Assembly: GCF_016918785.1 (NCBI RefSeq)
Contig: NZ_JAFFPT010000038.1
Coordinates: 73,786 to 137,785, forward strand
DNA: 64,000 nucleotides
Source: Leptospira ainazelensis
GTDB taxonomy: Bacteria > Spirochaetota > Leptospiria > Leptospirales > Leptospiraceae
Direction: 5' to 3'
The position numbers and the translations under genes were made by a program. Below, piece after piece: positions 14,407-23,358 of the stretch; within the stretch, counting starts at the first letter, position 1, and each line of letters starts with the position of its first letter. A model generated the notes under the pieces. That model searched no databases and was not told the origin of the DNA. It saw nothing but the letters and a program-made list of their open reading frames with translations.

Positions 14407-14496
14407 CTTATCAATTTCTTTCCAAAAATCGGAAAGCTTTTTCAAAAACGTTTTTTAGATTGAAATCTGACTCTTTTTACAAAATCCTCTTTATTC

Positions 14497-16560
14497 GTGC
14501 CCGGATTATTCAATAAACTCAAGCCTCTTCGGACTCCTACTTTTTTCGGACTCATCCTTTGTTCCATTCTCTCTTATATTCTTTTTCGAAGTTTTCTTTT
14601 TGTTCGAGAAACGGAAGGGTCCGGGATCGTAGCGATCGGTTTGATCCAATTTTTGTTCGGACTCATTCCCAATCTTTATCACCGCAAACCGGGAAGACTG
14701 TTCACGATGGCGGGAGCTCTCATCCTTCCTGGACTTCTGTATGAAAAGGAGGCTGTTTTCGGTTCTTTGAGCGGTTTGTTCGCGGGCGCGACTTTTGGAA
14801 TTTTTTTGAGGCAATATATTTCCACGTTTCATTCTCAAACCGTAAACGAAGAGGATCCTATATTCCGTTTTTTTTATATCAATCGTCCTTATAAGTCTTC
14901 TCTTCCTTTTTATCAAAATCCGAAAACCGGAATTCTCGCGTTTATCGCGCTTCTTCTTTTGGAACGTTTTTTTGTCTATTTCAACGCTCCTCCATTTAAG
15001 GGTTTTGGAATCTTAGATACCGTATTTCTTCCGGGTGTGAGTTCGAGATACGCGTTCGGTTTGAGTTTGGATTTTTTCGGATCCTGGATGCTCGCGATTC
15101 TTTATTTTTTAGCGGAAGAATCCTCGTCCCACGAAAGCGATTCTCCGATTAAGTATTGGAGACAGGGGATTTTTGCCGGAGTATTTTTGAATATTCTAAT
15201 GTTCTTAATCCAAGGATTAACCCGTAGTTCGGCGCTTCCCTTTACTCCTATGATCGGAGATTCTTATCTTGTCTCGGGGCTTTTGGGAGAAGTAGGTTCT
15301 CTCAACTGGTTTTTTCCTCTTTTGATCTCTTATTTCTTCTATTATCTCCATTCCAGAAGCTGGCGAACTCCGACAACGATTCTTCTCGGTTTTGGTCTCA
15401 TTCTTCCCTTTGTCGTCTTAGGAAAACATTTTAGCGCGGGAGCTTGGATCTTACTCTTTAGTTCCTTACTCTACGCTTTTTCTATAAGTTATTTTCCTAA
15501 AATCCGAAACAAATGGTGGAGATGGTCTTACATTCCTACCTGCGTAGTCCTCTGGTTTGGATGGATCGTTTTTCTAATCTGGCTCGGCTCCTTCTCTTGG
15601 TCTTACGAACCTTGGCAAGAATTCCATTTGGCTTGGAGTAAAGGTTATCGCGGCCCCGCAGGCAATCTCGGTCGTTTTCTGGATCTTTTTTGGGGGGAGG
15701 GTTGGATTCAGACAAGGGCGGCTTGGAACTGGGCTAAACCGTCTCTCTGGTTTGGAAACGGAATCGGAAGTTTTGCTCTCAACTGGATCGATTCCAGATC
15801 GGTGAACTTGGTTCCTCCGGGCGGAATCCGGGAATTCTTTCTTTCCTCTTTTGTCTTTTTGTTTCACGACGGCGGAATTCTTTTCTCCCTTGTTTTTTTG
15901 GTCTGGATCGGTTTAGAGATCGCGTATCGAAACCACTGGAAAGTCCTGATTCTTCTTTTGCCGATCGTATTTTTCTTTATGCCTTGGACCGGAAGTTCGG
16001 GAGCCGCGGCCTTCTTCTGTCTTTGGTTGATTACTTCTTCCGCACCTCTGAGTCGACAACTTCATCGAGGATTTGGGGGAGGCTTCAATCTGTTAGCCCT
16101 GATTTTGGGTTCCGTCTTTTTATTCTATTCCCTGATTCAGATCGCTCCGAATTTGAGAGGTCCGGAGTTCCGTTATGCGGAATTGAAAACCTATCAATTG
16201 ATGGCAAAAAAACAAAATCAAAATCAGAATGGAATCCGCTTTCATGAATTTTCTTCCGGCGCTACTTGGGTTTTGGGCGGAAAGGCTCCGATCAATTTGC
16301 GCGCCTTTGTCCCCGCTTCGCAAAAAATTTCGAAGGAAGATAAAACCTATGTTCGTTGGTCCTTCTTGGATCCGAACTGGATCGAGATCCAATCTAAAAC
16401 TTTACCGCTTTTTCTGAATCCGAGTGCGGTCGGCCTAATTGTTCCCGATAGAGCGAAGTATTTGAGAGCGGAAATTCTTTCCGGATCCGTTTTTGAATCT
16501 CAGATAGAAACGTTCGGAATTTTCGCGGAGGATTTTGACGGCTTAAATCGAGTGCGTTGA
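14497..16560 (+). CDS. large multipass membrane protein, O-antigen ligase/polymerase-like
   Basis: 687 residues, GTG start, no clear Shine-Dalgarno. About twelve to fourteen hydrophobic segments, then a soluble C-terminal part (about residues 560-687). The segment LWFGNGIGSFALNW, followed by a long periplasmic-looking loop and a HDGGILF segment, resembles the GxGxxxF...G pattern of Wzy/WaaL (O-antigen ligase family) proteins. That suggests a role in surface polysaccharide, but the match is by eye. It converges with and overlaps the PrsW-like gene by 18 bp. Confidence 0.65.
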   Translation: MPGLFNKLKPLRTPTFFGLILCSILSYILFRSFLFVRETEGSGIVAIGLIQFLFGLIPNLYHRKPGRLFTMAGALILPGLLYEKEAVFGSLSGLFAGATFGIFLRQYISTFHSQTVNEEDPIFRFFYINRPYKSSLPFYQNPKTGILAFIALLLLERFFVYFNAPPFKGFGILDTVFLPGVSSRYAFGLSLDFFGSWMLAILYFLAEESSSHESDSPIKYWRQGIFAGVFLNILMFLIQGLTRSSALPFTPMIGDSYLVSGLLGEVGSLNWFFPLLISYFFYYLHSRSWRTPTTILLGFGLILPFVVLGKHFSAGAWILLFSSLLYAFSISYFPKIRNKWWRWSYIPTCVVLWFGWIVFLIWLGSFSWSYEPWQEFHLAWSKGYRGPAGNLGRFLDLFWGEGWIQTRAAWNWAKPSLWFGNGIGSFALNWIDSRSVNLVPPGGIREFFLSSFVFLFHDGGILFSLVFLVWIGLEIAYRNHWKVLILLLPIVFFFMPWTGSSGAAAFFCLWLITSSAPLSRQLHRGFGGGFNLLALILGSVFLFYSLIQIAPNLRGPEFRYAELKTYQLMAKKQNQNQNGIRFHEFSSGATWVLGGKAPINLRAFVPASQKISKEDKTYVRWSFLDPNWIEIQSKTLPLFLNPSAVGLIVPDRAKYLRAEILSGSVFESQIETFGIFAEDFDGLNRVR

Positions 16561-17937
16561 TCCGTTTCGCTGGTGTCGTATCTGAGCTGCTATATTCTGT
16601 AATTGTTGTTTGACCCTTATAAACAATCTCCAGAAAAGAAGTTTCCAAGGCGGGCTTACAAAAATAAATACGGCGCCCGATTCAAACTCGGGGTCGTCTT
16701 CCCTTACGTTCATCCAGACGGGAATCGCTAATATATTCTGAAATTCTTTTCCCGCGACGTAAAAGGTCACATAGACTCGATCTCCGATCCGCAAAGATTG
16801 ATCCACCGGAGAATAAAACCCTTTTTTGGAAAGCGAATAGGCCAACGAATGATACTCTCTCTCCTCCTGAACGATAGAAACCGCGATAAACAAGGGAATC
16901 CTCAAAATTCTTTCGCGAAAAAATCTAGGATTCAGAATACCTCTGGATAAGATCAAAATACAAAGCCAAATCGGATAAACCAGAAAAAGCCCGATAAATT
17001 CGGAAATTCTAATTCCCCCCAAAAGGACCGGAATTTTTTCAGGAAACATTAAATAAATAGAATATAGAACCGCCGGAATCGAAAACAAAATCGAAGATAC
17101 TACGATTTTTCCCGTGGATAAATTTCTAAAAAAAGGAATCGATATTTTCTTTTGTTCCAGACTTTGACTTGCCCGCAGCCAAGAATCGTATCTGGTGAAT
17201 TTGGAAACAACCCTGTAGTCGTCCTTAAAAAGCCCGATCGACTGTAAAACTTCTATGGGAAGAATGTTCTGTGAAATCGTTAACAAATATTCCAAGATAA
17301 AAAATCCGGATGCGAGAATCAAAGGTAAAAGAAGGATCGAGTCTCCGTCTATCAGCAAAACGTAATTGAAGATTCCGTGTAAAAGAAAACAACCTGCGAG
17401 ACTGTAAAAAAGCCCTAAAAAATTAAAGGAAGAAGGTCGGGATTGATAGTATTCCAAAACTGCGTAACCGTAAATTCCGCCGGTAAACGTATGAATCGGA
17501 AGCGAAGTGACCGCGCGCAAAAACAGGGGCCAAAAATCCAAGATCGGAGAATAAAAAAGATTTTCCAGAAGACCGAATGTTACGCCTAACGTAAGTCCGA
17601 AGTAAATTCCGTCGGAAGTGTTGTAGACCTTTTTTAAACCCTTAAAATACCAGAGGATCACGAGAAGTTTCGGAACTTCCTCCAAAAAGGAACTTCCGAA
17701 AAAGGCTCTTTCGAGATAAGAGGTTTCATTCAAATATTTCTGAGAGAGGATTTCCGGAAAGATAGCGAGCCCAACGGTGAAAACTCCGGAAAATACGGCG
17801 GAAAGATCAAAGCTGATTCGTTCCGGGTGATAGTAAGTGTTGCGATAAAAAAGCCAGTAGAACACGGTCGCGAAAATCGCAGTCCCGAATTTGAGAAAGG
17901 TGAGAAGGAATTCTTCGATTCCAAAAAAGAGGAACAT
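16543..17937 (-). CDS. PrsW family intramembrane metalloprotease
   Basis: 464 residues, multipass. Core PrsW/CPBP-type motifs appear in order: FLEEVPK (EExxK, residues 86-90), FGLLENLFY (124-129), a His in SLPIHTF (149) and LLHGIFNY (His187, Asn191). These are the residues proposed to form the active site of PrsW, which cleaves the anti-sigma factor RsiW in Bacillus. The C-terminal 200 residues add more helices and a soluble region. The start codon lies inside a 16-bp perfect hairpin shared with the end of the lruC transcript. Confidence 0.82.
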   Translation of the reverse strand: MFLFFGIEEFLLTFLKFGTAIFATVFYWLFYRNTYYHPERISFDLSAVFSGVFTVGLAIFPEILSQKYLNETSYLERAFFGSSFLEEVPKLLVILWYFKGLKKVYNTSDGIYFGLTLGVTFGLLENLFYSPILDFWPLFLRAVTSLPIHTFTGGIYGYAVLEYYQSRPSSFNFLGLFYSLAGCFLLHGIFNYVLLIDGDSILLLPLILASGFFILEYLLTISQNILPIEVLQSIGLFKDDYRVVSKFTRYDSWLRASQSLEQKKISIPFFRNLSTGKIVVSSILFSIPAVLYSIYLMFPEKIPVLLGGIRISEFIGLFLVYPIWLCILILSRGILNPRFFRERILRIPLFIAVSIVQEEREYHSLAYSLSKKGFYSPVDQSLRIGDRVYVTFYVAGKEFQNILAIPVWMNVREDDPEFESGAVFIFVSPPWKLLFWRLFIRVKQQLQNIAAQIRHQRNGSTHSI

Positions 17938-17969
17938 ATTCCTTTTGATTATCGGAATATGTTCCTCTT
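17927..17969 (-). terminator. 16-bp hairpin with T-tract: lruC terminator overlapping prsW start codon
   Basis: Perfect arms at 17954-17969 and 17927-17942 with an 11-base loop; reading in the direction of lruC, six T residues follow. That is a textbook intrinsic terminator 10 bp after the lruC stop. The second arm contains the ATG of the PrsW-like gene (17935-17937), and the AAAAGGA ribosome site straddles the loop. The structure could therefore both stop lruC transcripts and mask prsW translation. Confidence 0.75.
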
Positions 17970-17979
17970 CTGTTGAAGT

Positions 17980-19632
17980 TTAGGCTCTGGAAAGAGTTCT
18001 TCTTTTTAAAAGAAATGCGGCGGTAGCGCCCGCGGCCATCAGAAGAATTGCTACAAAAATTCCATTCTCCTTTACTCCCAAAAACAAAAATCCTAACAAT
18101 CCGGAATCGTCTTCAGGTACCGGGAAAACCTTGGCTTGGTTTGTGATGTGTTTGTACCAATCCTTATAAGAAGTTCCGTTCGAAGCGACCCAGAGATTGA
18201 ACTCGCTATATCCGCTCTGAGAATCCTTTCGGATATCCAGACCTTCGTAAGGATATTTCCAAGCGCCAGGAACCAAAATCGCCCAAGGAAACTGATTCGA
18301 GTCGAGATACAGATCCGTTCCGTTCGAATTTTTATAAAGACCCGAAAAGTGAATTTCTTTTCCGGTGTTGATCACCTTGATAAAAATATCGTAAGGATAG
18401 TTTCCAAGCGAGATTTTTTTAACGGGAGAATCAAAGACGATTTCTATCGTCGCGATATGACCCGGTTTGAAAACGCCGCCCGGATTTACGTTCGGATTGG
18501 AAACGGTTTTGTTCGATTCTTCATGGATTTGAATTCCTTGATTTAGATCCGAAGCGGTAACTTTTTTTGTATTCAGAGTAGTGACTTCTTTTCCGTCTTC
18601 ACGAACCACTTTTCTGGAAAAGGAAGCTCCTACTGCGACCGGAAGTTTGAGATGAAAGGTATGTCTGTAACCGGCTCCTCTCGCAACGTGCTGATAGGTT
18701 CCTCTCAGACGAATCACATCACCCGCCGCATTGAGGTCTTCCTCGTTGTGGATGTGAAGAACGTAGTCGTTTAAGTCTGCGTCTCCCGCACTCGGATAAA
18801 GATCTTCATAGGCAACCGTACTCACACCTTCGGAGGGAATACGAATGAGAGAAGCGCGGGTCGGATCTTGAGGATAAGAATCCAGAGTATCGGGAATCCC
18901 GTCTCCGTCCGAATCCGTAGGAGCTGCAACAACCGGTAAAAGGATCTCATACTTGATTTCACGATTGATACCGATCACGTTGATCAGATTGATGACATTG
19001 GAAATCGATTCTCCACCAGCGCTGATTTCGAGTGTGATCTGACCGACCGAAGTTTCTACGGTAATCGTTCCGGAAACTTTGCCGACGCTATCGGAAACTC
19101 CTTGGAACAGAATGTTTCCGTTATTGTCGGAGACGATTACTGTCGCTCCGGGAATCGGTTGTGATTGGTTGTCCACGACGATAAGATTGAGCGGAATCGT
19201 CTGAACTGTATTGTAATTGAATACGGGAGTTCCCACTTGATCGCCAACGGTAATCACACCCGTGATCGGCGGTGTATTATTTCCAGTCCCGGAATTGTCC
19301 CCCGTCGGCGGAGTTGTACTTCCTACATCGGATGAACTCGAATTTCCTCCGGAAGCAGAATTTCCGTTGGAGGCAGAATCGGATTCTGAACTTCCCGCGC
19401 CTTGCGTTGTAGTTGTATTGTCCGAGGAAATACTAGGCGCGGCGTTGTTACCAGGAACGGAAACAATCACCACCGAACCGCCGTTCGAAGCGGTTGCTGT
19501 TTCCGAGCTCGCAGGAGCGCTCGTCGAATTCGTGTTTAACAAAAACAACAAAGGCCATAGCGCACCTTTCTTTTTATTACTACAATCCACCAACATGCCC
19601 GAAACAAGTAGCAGAAGAATTAATTTTTTCAT
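17980..19632 (-). CDS. lruC: LruC-type outer-membrane lipoprotein
   Basis: 550 residues. The signal peptide ends GMLVDC (Cys17). A Ser/Ala/Thr/Gly low-complexity linker (about 38-135) precedes an Ig-like segment (about 140-235) with PIPGATVIVSDNNG. SDGDGIPDTLDSYPQD, a thrombospondin-type Ca-binding motif, then leads into the LruC domain with PSAGDADLNDYVLHI and GAGYRHTFHLKLP. LruC is a Leptospira outer-membrane lipoprotein recognised in uveitis. The C-terminus is odd: a hydrophobic helix (IFVAILLMAAGATAAFLL) then KRRTLSRA, like a C-terminal sorting signal. I assign the family firmly and the exact orthologue less so. Confidence 0.82.
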   Translation of the reverse strand: MKKLILLLLVSGMLVDCSNKKKGALWPLLFLLNTNSTSAPASSETATASNGGSVVIVSVPGNNAAPSISSDNTTTTQGAGSSESDSASNGNSASGGNSSSSDVGSTTPPTGDNSGTGNNTPPITGVITVGDQVGTPVFNYNTVQTIPLNLIVVDNQSQPIPGATVIVSDNNGNILFQGVSDSVGKVSGTITVETSVGQITLEISAGGESISNVINLINVIGINREIKYEILLPVVAAPTDSDGDGIPDTLDSYPQDPTRASLIRIPSEGVSTVAYEDLYPSAGDADLNDYVLHIHNEEDLNAAGDVIRLRGTYQHVARGAGYRHTFHLKLPVAVGASFSRKVVREDGKEVTTLNTKKVTASDLNQGIQIHEESNKTVSNPNVNPGGVFKPGHIATIEIVFDSPVKKISLGNYPYDIFIKVINTGKEIHFSGLYKNSNGTDLYLDSNQFPWAILVPGAWKYPYEGLDIRKDSQSGYSEFNLWVASNGTSYKDWYKHITNQAKVFPVPEDDSGLLGFLFLGVKENGIFVAILLMAAGATAAFLLKRRTLSRA

Positions 19633-19684
19633 AATCCCTATATCTCTTTTTATCAGTTTGATTTAAAATGAGACGAAACGTTAA

Positions 19685-19698
19685 GTAGTAATTACTAC
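19685..19698. promoter_or_regulatory. 14-bp perfect palindrome upstream of lruC (candidate operator)
   Basis: GTAGTAATTACTAC is perfectly self-complementary and lies 53 bp upstream of the lruC start. A related AAGTAAT half follows at about 19703. Position and symmetry suit a dimeric repressor or activator site; no regulator can be named. Confidence 0.45.
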
Positions 19699-20105
19699 AA
19701 AAAAGTAATCATTTTAGCGGATTCCTGCAAATTGCAAAGAATGTAAGAAGTCGAATCCTTGTTTTTCATCGGTATTTCAAACAAAAACAAGACAATTGAA
19801 AACGGTTTTGTCCCGTTTTTCCCAAGAAGTCGCAAAACTTTGAATCTGCCCCTAAACCTTGAAAGGTGGGAACTCTCACATCTTTTCTTTGAGGTTTTGG
19901 GACAAACTTCTTAAACAATCTCAGAATTTCGAGACACTTCCTAAACAACTCAACGATTCGATACGGCCTTTAAAAATTTTTAGCGACGAATTTTAAACAA
20001 GAACATTATGATTTTTGAATATTTCTTTGATGGAAGAAAGGACTAAATTCGGTATGAAATTCCGATTTTAAAAAATCCTCTTTCTCGAAAGAAAACGATC
20101 GGATT
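19699..20105. other. intergenic region between ubiE end and lruC promoter
   Basis: About 400 bp of AT-rich DNA with no supported gene. It contains one reverse-oriented copy of the dispersed GAGTTCCCAC box (GTGGGAACTC at 19866-19875) and a small stem (CTTTCTCGAAAG) just beyond the ubiE stop. Confidence 0.4.
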
Positions 20106-20846
20106 CTAAGATTTTTTCTTTGCGATGTGTAAAACGGCGTTTCCAAAAACGAAGTTTTGAAATCGTACCTCGGAAAATCCGTTTTCCTCCAGGATCGATT
20201 GGAGTTTTTCCTGACTCGGATAGGAAAGGGAAGAAACGGGAAGATAGTCGAACATCTCATTCTTACCTCCCCAGAGAATATAACCGAGAATCGGAACGAT
20301 CTTGAAAAAATAAAAATCAGCCGCCCAACGAATGAGAGGATTTTTCACCTTTCCCACATCGAGGTTGAGAAAAAGGCCGCCGGGTTTCAAAATCCGATAA
20401 ATCTCTTGAATCGCTTTGGGAAGGTTGTCCACGTTTCTCAAACCAAAGCCGATCGAAACTGCGTCGAACTGAGAGTTGTTAAAATTCTTGAGTTGTGTCG
20501 CGTCTCCAACTTGAAAATCTACTCTTCCTTCTTTCCCTTTTTTTTGAAGACGGGTCTTCGCGATTTCGAGCATATTTTCGGAGAAGTCGACACAAGTCAC
20601 ATGATCGACCGAAGGAGAGTTTTCCAGACGGACCGAAATGTCGCCGGTACCACAACAAAGATCCATAACCTTTAGATGAGAATCCAGATTCTTCTCGACT
20701 TCCTTTACCAGACGATTTTTCCAAACACGATGAAGTAAAAAACTGTTCCAGTCGTTGAAACGATCGTATTTTTCCGCGATCCTGTTAAAGTTTTCCCGGA
20801 CAAAACCCGCTTTCTGCTCGGTCTCTGGCATCTTAAATTCTGACAT
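20106..20846 (-). CDS. ubiE: demethylmenaquinone methyltransferase (UbiE/MenG)
   Basis: 246 residues. A SAM-dependent methyltransferase for the last step of menaquinone synthesis. Family motifs: VRENFNRIAEKYDRFND near the N-terminus, motif I VMDLCCGTGDISVRL, VTCVDFSENML, FDAVSIGFGLRNVDN and the post-motif GGLFLNLDVGKVKN. It is an isolated gene on the minus strand between lruC and divergent exbB. Leptospira uses menaquinone, so the MenG role is the expected one. Confidence 0.95.
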   Translation of the reverse strand: MSEFKMPETEQKAGFVRENFNRIAEKYDRFNDWNSFLLHRVWKNRLVKEVEKNLDSHLKVMDLCCGTGDISVRLENSPSVDHVTCVDFSENMLEIAKTRLQKKGKEGRVDFQVGDATQLKNFNNSQFDAVSIGFGLRNVDNLPKAIQEIYRILKPGGLFLNLDVGKVKNPLIRWAADFYFFKIVPILGYILWGGKNEMFDYLPVSSLSYPSQEKLQSILEENGFSEVRFQNFVFGNAVLHIAKKKS

Positions 20847-21005
20847 AGGACTAATGAAATGTTTTCAAAATGTTTCGGCTTGGCAAGAAGAGTTTTTTCG
20901 ACGATTCTTTTGGGAAAAACTTTTTGCCCGGTTCAATCGATTTCAAGATTAGAATGACAAAGGAAGACGAAGTGGCAATCTGTTCCTAAGTTTGGGGGTT
21001 CTTAC

Positions 21006-21530
21006 GTGGACGTTTTGTTTGCAAAGGGAGGATGGGTCACGGTTCTCATCTTAGTTGTGAGCTTTATCAATCTCGGACTTTTTTTAAGAGTTTGGTCTTA
21101 TCTTCCGATTCTCAAAAGAAGAATTTTATTTCGTCTTCAAGAAGAAGCTCAAAACGGAAATCAAAATCATTCCCGTTCTTATCTCCGATCGATTCTGGAA
21201 AATTCGGAAGAATTTTTTACCGGAGAATTTTTTGTTCCGGAAGCGATGACCGCTTGGATTCGAAATCTCGCGGGAATTGCGACCATGCTCGGGCTTCTCG
21301 GAACCGTGATCGGTATTTCCGTCGCCTTTGAGGAAATGAAAAACGCAGGAACGGTAAGTCTGGAAATTTTTTCGGAAGGGATTCGTCTCGCTCTCAACAC
21401 GACCATCCAAGGTCTTTGTGCGGCCATTCCCTCCATCTTAGGGTTTCAATATCTGAAGATGCTCTTACATAAAACCGAAATCGAAATCAAACAAACGATT
21501 CAAAACGGAACCGAAGAACGTTTCGAATGA
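21006..21530 (+). CDS. exbB: MotA/TolQ/ExbB proton channel family protein
   Basis: 174 residues, GTG start preceded by GGGGGTT. Three hydrophobic helices are visible: one near the N-terminus and two after residue 85. The channel signature is AWIRNLAGIATMLGLLGTVIGIS, then RLALNTTIQGLCAAIPS. With ExbD it forms the inner-membrane motor that powers TonB-dependent outer-membrane import. It overlaps exbD by 4 bp. No tonB gene is in the window. Confidence 0.92.
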   Translation: MDVLFAKGGWVTVLILVVSFINLGLFLRVWSYLPILKRRILFRLQEEAQNGNQNHSRSYLRSILENSEEFFTGEFFVPEAMTAWIRNLAGIATMLGLLGTVIGISVAFEEMKNAGTVSLEIFSEGIRLALNTTIQGLCAAIPSILGFQYLKMLLHKTEIEIKQTIQNGTEERFE

Positions 21531-21940
21531 AGGGCGGAACAAAAAAAAGAAAAAACCTTCTCGAAGGGGAGGATTCTCCACTCGACATGACGAGCATGTT
21601 GGACGTGGTTTTTATTCTTCTCATTTTTGCGATGGTCGCAATGAGTTTTCAAAAGGAAGTTCATTCCCTTCCGGTCCGTCTTCCGAAATCGAACGCCGCA
21701 ACCGGCGGAGTCGGTTCCAAAAAGGAAATTTTTCTTTTGAAAGAAGGAAATCTCCGTTACGAAGGAAATGAGTTTTCGGAAGAAGAATGGAAACGAATCG
21801 TTTCCAAAGGAGAATTCAAAGAGGCCGTTCTTTGGATCTACGGCGATCAGGAAGCCGACTACGGAAGATTTGTATTCGTGGTAAACAGTCTCAAAGACGC
21901 AGGTTTAAAAGAATTACACTTAGCCGTCAAAAAAGAATGA
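21527..21940 (+). CDS. exbD: biopolymer transport protein ExbD/TolR
   Basis: 137 residues with one N-terminal transmembrane helix preceded by LDMTSMLDVVFILLIF, where the Asp is the conserved protonatable residue, and a periplasmic domain. It overlaps exbB by 4 bp and so is translationally coupled. It meets the MazG-like gene tail to tail with no spacer, and no terminator is visible between them. Confidence 0.92.
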   Translation: MKGGTKKRKNLLEGEDSPLDMTSMLDVVFILLIFAMVAMSFQKEVHSLPVRLPKSNAATGGVGSKKEIFLLKEGNLRYEGNEFSEEEWKRIVSKGEFKEAVLWIYGDQEADYGRFVFVVNSLKDAGLKELHLAVKKE

Positions 21941-22285
21941 TCAAGACCGAAGTTTCGGATTTTCTTTATGACGATCCTTGTCTCTTTCCGTATTTTTCCG
22001 TAAGGCGGCCTTGAGCGCATCTTCCAATGAAATCCCCATCTGATTGGCGAGACAGATCAAAACAAAAAGAATATCACCCATCTCTTTCGGGATTCCGTCC
22101 GGATCTTCTCCTTTTTTAAAAGACTGGTCTCCGTATTTTCTCGCCATTAATCTTGAGAATTCTCCGACTTCCTCCACCAAGATAGCAAGATTTGTGAGTT
22201 CGGAAAAATAACGAACTCCGAAATTTTGAATCCACTCGTCGACCTTCGCCTGTGCTGCGTTGAGTGAAAGTTCGTCTTCTTTCAA
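21941..22285 (-). CDS. MazG-like nucleotide pyrophosphohydrolase
   Basis: 114 residues, all-helical. EEVGEFSRLMARKYGD and KEMGDILFVLICLANQ supply the EExxE...ExxD metal-binding set of the MazG/all-alpha NTP-pyrophosphatase superfamily. Such enzymes hydrolyse (d)NTPs to monophosphates, often for house-cleaning. It is the last gene of a long minus-strand glycan/acylation run, overlapping the preceding SGNH gene by 4 bp. Confidence 0.85.
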   Translation of the reverse strand: MKEDELSLNAAQAKVDEWIQNFGVRYFSELTNLAILVEEVGEFSRLMARKYGDQSFKKGEDPDGIPKEMGDILFVLICLANQMGISLEDALKAALRKNTERDKDRHKENPKLRS

Positions 22286-23349
22286 CGTCTATTATCCAAA
22301 TGATCGATTAGAATTTCAGTCGGTTCGGGATAACATCCCCCGCTTAGATGATGAGGATCGATAAACTTCTGACATTTCACCCGATCGCGGAATTCGTTCA
22401 TATCCAAAGGAAACACATTCTTAAATTCTAATGTTTCTTTGCGGATTTTTTCCCAAGAAGGATAGAATTCCGCGGACTTAACGCGGGATTCAAGCCCCGA
22501 ATACAATAGCGGGGACCAGAGAATCACTTTGATCCCGTTTTTTTCCGCGGTTTCCAAAAAGTGAAATAAGAATTGTTTTTGGACGTTTGATATTTTGACG
22601 TATCGATAGATATCGTTGTAATATTTCGCCGCTTCTTCTTCGAGTTTTTCGGGTGGAGTGTTCGCGAGCAATACGTTCGGAATTCCTCCGTTGAACTTAT
22701 CGGATTCGTTCATCAGAAGATTTTTGATCGCGAGCATCATTTCTTTCGAACTTGGGTCCTTGATTCTTTGTATCGCCTCCTTAAATCGGGGAGGAAACAC
22801 CGTGGTTCTAAAAACTCTCGACCTTAAAAACGTATCCCAGTCGTTCGTAGAAAATTCGTCCGCATAACGCAAGAAATACGGAAGATCATAAGAATATCGC
22901 AGCGGATAACGATTGCAAAAATCGGTCATCGAATCCGGATAAAATTCTATAACCGCGTAATCGGGTTTGACTCCGGCGGACAAAATCTTTTCGAGATTGT
23001 AGTTGTGATACGAAAAGGGAGCGGAAGGCGCCGAAAAATTATAAACTATCAGTTCCTTTCTTTTTTTATGGATCGTCTCTAAGGAAAATTCTCCCATGTG
23101 AGAGGTTCCAAAAAAGATCAAAGTTTTTTCTTCCGGCGTAGCGGATTCTTTTCGTTTTACAAGCGCCGATAATACGCGGTCCTTCATCTCATAAAAGTAA
23201 TATTCAGCGCCGGCTTCCGTATAAGGCCGGATTAGATCCGAAGAAAGAAATCGATCCAGAAAAAATGCAAGGGCAAAAAATAAAAGAGGAACCCATAACA
23301 GCTTACTATGAAAAAAGGGAAGGATATATTTGGGTTTTTCTTTACTCAT
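22282..23349 (-). CDS. SGNH/DltD-like membrane-anchored acylation protein (DUF1574-like)
   Basis: 355 residues. One N-terminal membrane anchor (about 16-32) and a periplasmic SGNH-hydrolase-like domain: IFFGTSHMGEF carries the nucleophile Ser and FIDPHHLSG carries the Asp-x-x-His pair near the C-terminus. Such proteins (AlgJ/AlgX, DltD, DUF1574 type) partner with MBOAT proteins to move acyl groups onto extracytoplasmic glycans. It lies 9 bp after an MBOAT gene, which supports that pairing. Confidence 0.8.
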   Translation of the reverse strand: MSKEKPKYILPFFHSKLLWVPLLFFALAFFLDRFLSSDLIRPYTEAGAEYYFYEMKDRVLSALVKRKESATPEEKTLIFFGTSHMGEFSLETIHKKRKELIVYNFSAPSAPFSYHNYNLEKILSAGVKPDYAVIEFYPDSMTDFCNRYPLRYSYDLPYFLRYADEFSTNDWDTFLRSRVFRTTVFPPRFKEAIQRIKDPSSKEMMLAIKNLLMNESDKFNGGIPNVLLANTPPEKLEEEAAKYYNDIYRYVKISNVQKQFLFHFLETAEKNGIKVILWSPLLYSGLESRVKSAEFYPSWEKIRKETLEFKNVFPLDMNEFRDRVKCQKFIDPHHLSGGCYPEPTEILIDHLDNRR

Positions 23350-23358
23350 GATTCTTCC

